A DNA stretch of 64,000 nucleotides from CAVQGM01 sp963712065 (GTDB lineage: Bacteria > Actinomycetota > Acidimicrobiia > Acidimicrobiales > Acidimicrobilacustridaceae), in assembly GCA_963712065.1 (NCBI GenBank), contig CAVQGM010000001.1, positions 558,001 to 622,000 of the forward strand. The letters run 5' to 3'. Position numbers and translations under genes: made by a program. Below the pieces are notes generated by a model. It saw nothing but the letters and a program-made list of their open reading frames with translations, made no database searches and was not told where the DNA came from. Position 1 is the first letter of the stretch. Every line of letters starts with the position of its first letter. Below, one piece after another: positions 63,857-64,000 of this stretch.

Positions 63857-64000
63857 TCAGCGCCCCTCGACGTACTGCTTGATGCCCTGGGCGGCGCCGG
63901 CCATGGTGCCGTCGAGGGCGGGGCCGAGCTCGTCGGGCTTCACGTCGACGCCGTAGACGAGCAGGCAGCCCTCACCGTCGTCGATCACGTCGATGGTGGC
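63857..64000 (-). CDS. SRPBCC-family protein (C-terminal fragment)
   Basis: Only the last 47 residues are in the window: ATIDVIDDGEGCLLVYGVDVKPDEL and GTMAGAAQGIKQYVEGR, with a conserved Gly and a long C-terminal helix as in START/polyketide cyclase-like SRPBCC proteins. The family binds hydrophobic ligands. The 5' end lies beyond the right edge, so start, length and pocket residues cannot be judged. It is convergent with the SnoaL-like gene. Confidence 0.65.
   Translation of the reverse strand, partial: ATIDVIDDGEGCLLVYGVDVKPDELGPALDGTMAGAAQGIKQYVEGR

Overview
The window is about 64 kb of very GC-rich chromosome (roughly 70% G+C or more) packed with genes on both strands. The gene set fits an actinobacterium of the Acidimicrobiia (Iamia/Ilumatobacter-like): class E sortase, septum-formation-type lipoprotein, DUF3039 and DUF2203 proteins, an SCO7613-like membrane protein, thiolase/DUF35 pairs, many acyl-CoA enzymes, and a System I cytochrome c maturation operon that is rare in mycobacteria and streptomycetes. 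No rRNA, tRNA, CRISPR array, prophage, integrase or transposase was seen. The class assignment is an inference from gene content; no phylogenetic marker was compared.

Layout. 1-2.7 kb: ccmABCDE operon (minus strand, running off the left edge). 2.8-6.5 kb: sortase, lipoprotein and a pair of crotonase-family genes. 6.5-12.8 kb: divergent GH63-like glycosidase and glycosyltransferase, Zn-alcohol dehydrogenase with TetR regulator, Tat-exported protein, DUF2203 and kinase-like genes. 12.9-20 kb: DUF35/thiolase pair, DUF2252 protein, GH3 beta-glucosidase, acyl-CoA dehydrogenase. 20-26 kb: cysS and valS (divergent), acyl-CoA synthetase. 26-36 kb: MscS channel, di-heme oxidoreductase, superoxide dismutase, ABC1 kinase, PPK2, renalase-like oxidoreductase, msrA. 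35.7-42 kb: CoA-transferase, then a small DAGTGS membrane protein, a kinase-like/methyltransferase fusion and a membrane sulfatase in one transcription unit. 42-46 kb: a MarR-controlled aromatic ring-cleavage operon (monooxygenase, frameshifted extradiol dioxygenase, FAA hydrolase). 46-51 kb: a giant multi-repeat membrane protein. 51-64 kb: saccharopine-dehydrogenase-like protein, second thiolase with a cysteine-free HMGCS-like/DUF35 fusion, CaiB CoA-transferase, PAP2, HSL esterase, PhyH dioxygenase, SurE, rRNA methyltransferase, amidohydrolase, SnoaL and SRPBCC proteins.

How the genes work together. The dominant theme is catabolism through CoA thioesters: acyl-CoA synthetase, dehydrogenase, crotonases, thiolases with DUF35 partners, CoA transferases and an aromatic meta-cleavage operon, pointing to lipid, steroid-like or aromatic carbon use. 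They are scattered in small units rather than in one cluster. Respiratory and stress genes (ccm, SOD, MsrA, PPK2, di-heme oxidoreductase) and envelope genes (sortase, sulfatase trio, ABC1 kinase) are interspersed.

Window-scale patterns. At least 21 genes have a TANNNT hexamer ending 6-9 nt before the start codon, which suggests abundant leaderless transcripts. Four intergenic copies of a 48-nt hairpin element (12-nt arms TTCTGGTGTGRG, always a 24-nt loop) are the most intriguing unexplained structure. Two genes carry single-base frameshifts, both in runs of five G/C. Two genes appear to need a CTG start. One membrane protein carries a perfect 327-bp tandem duplication.
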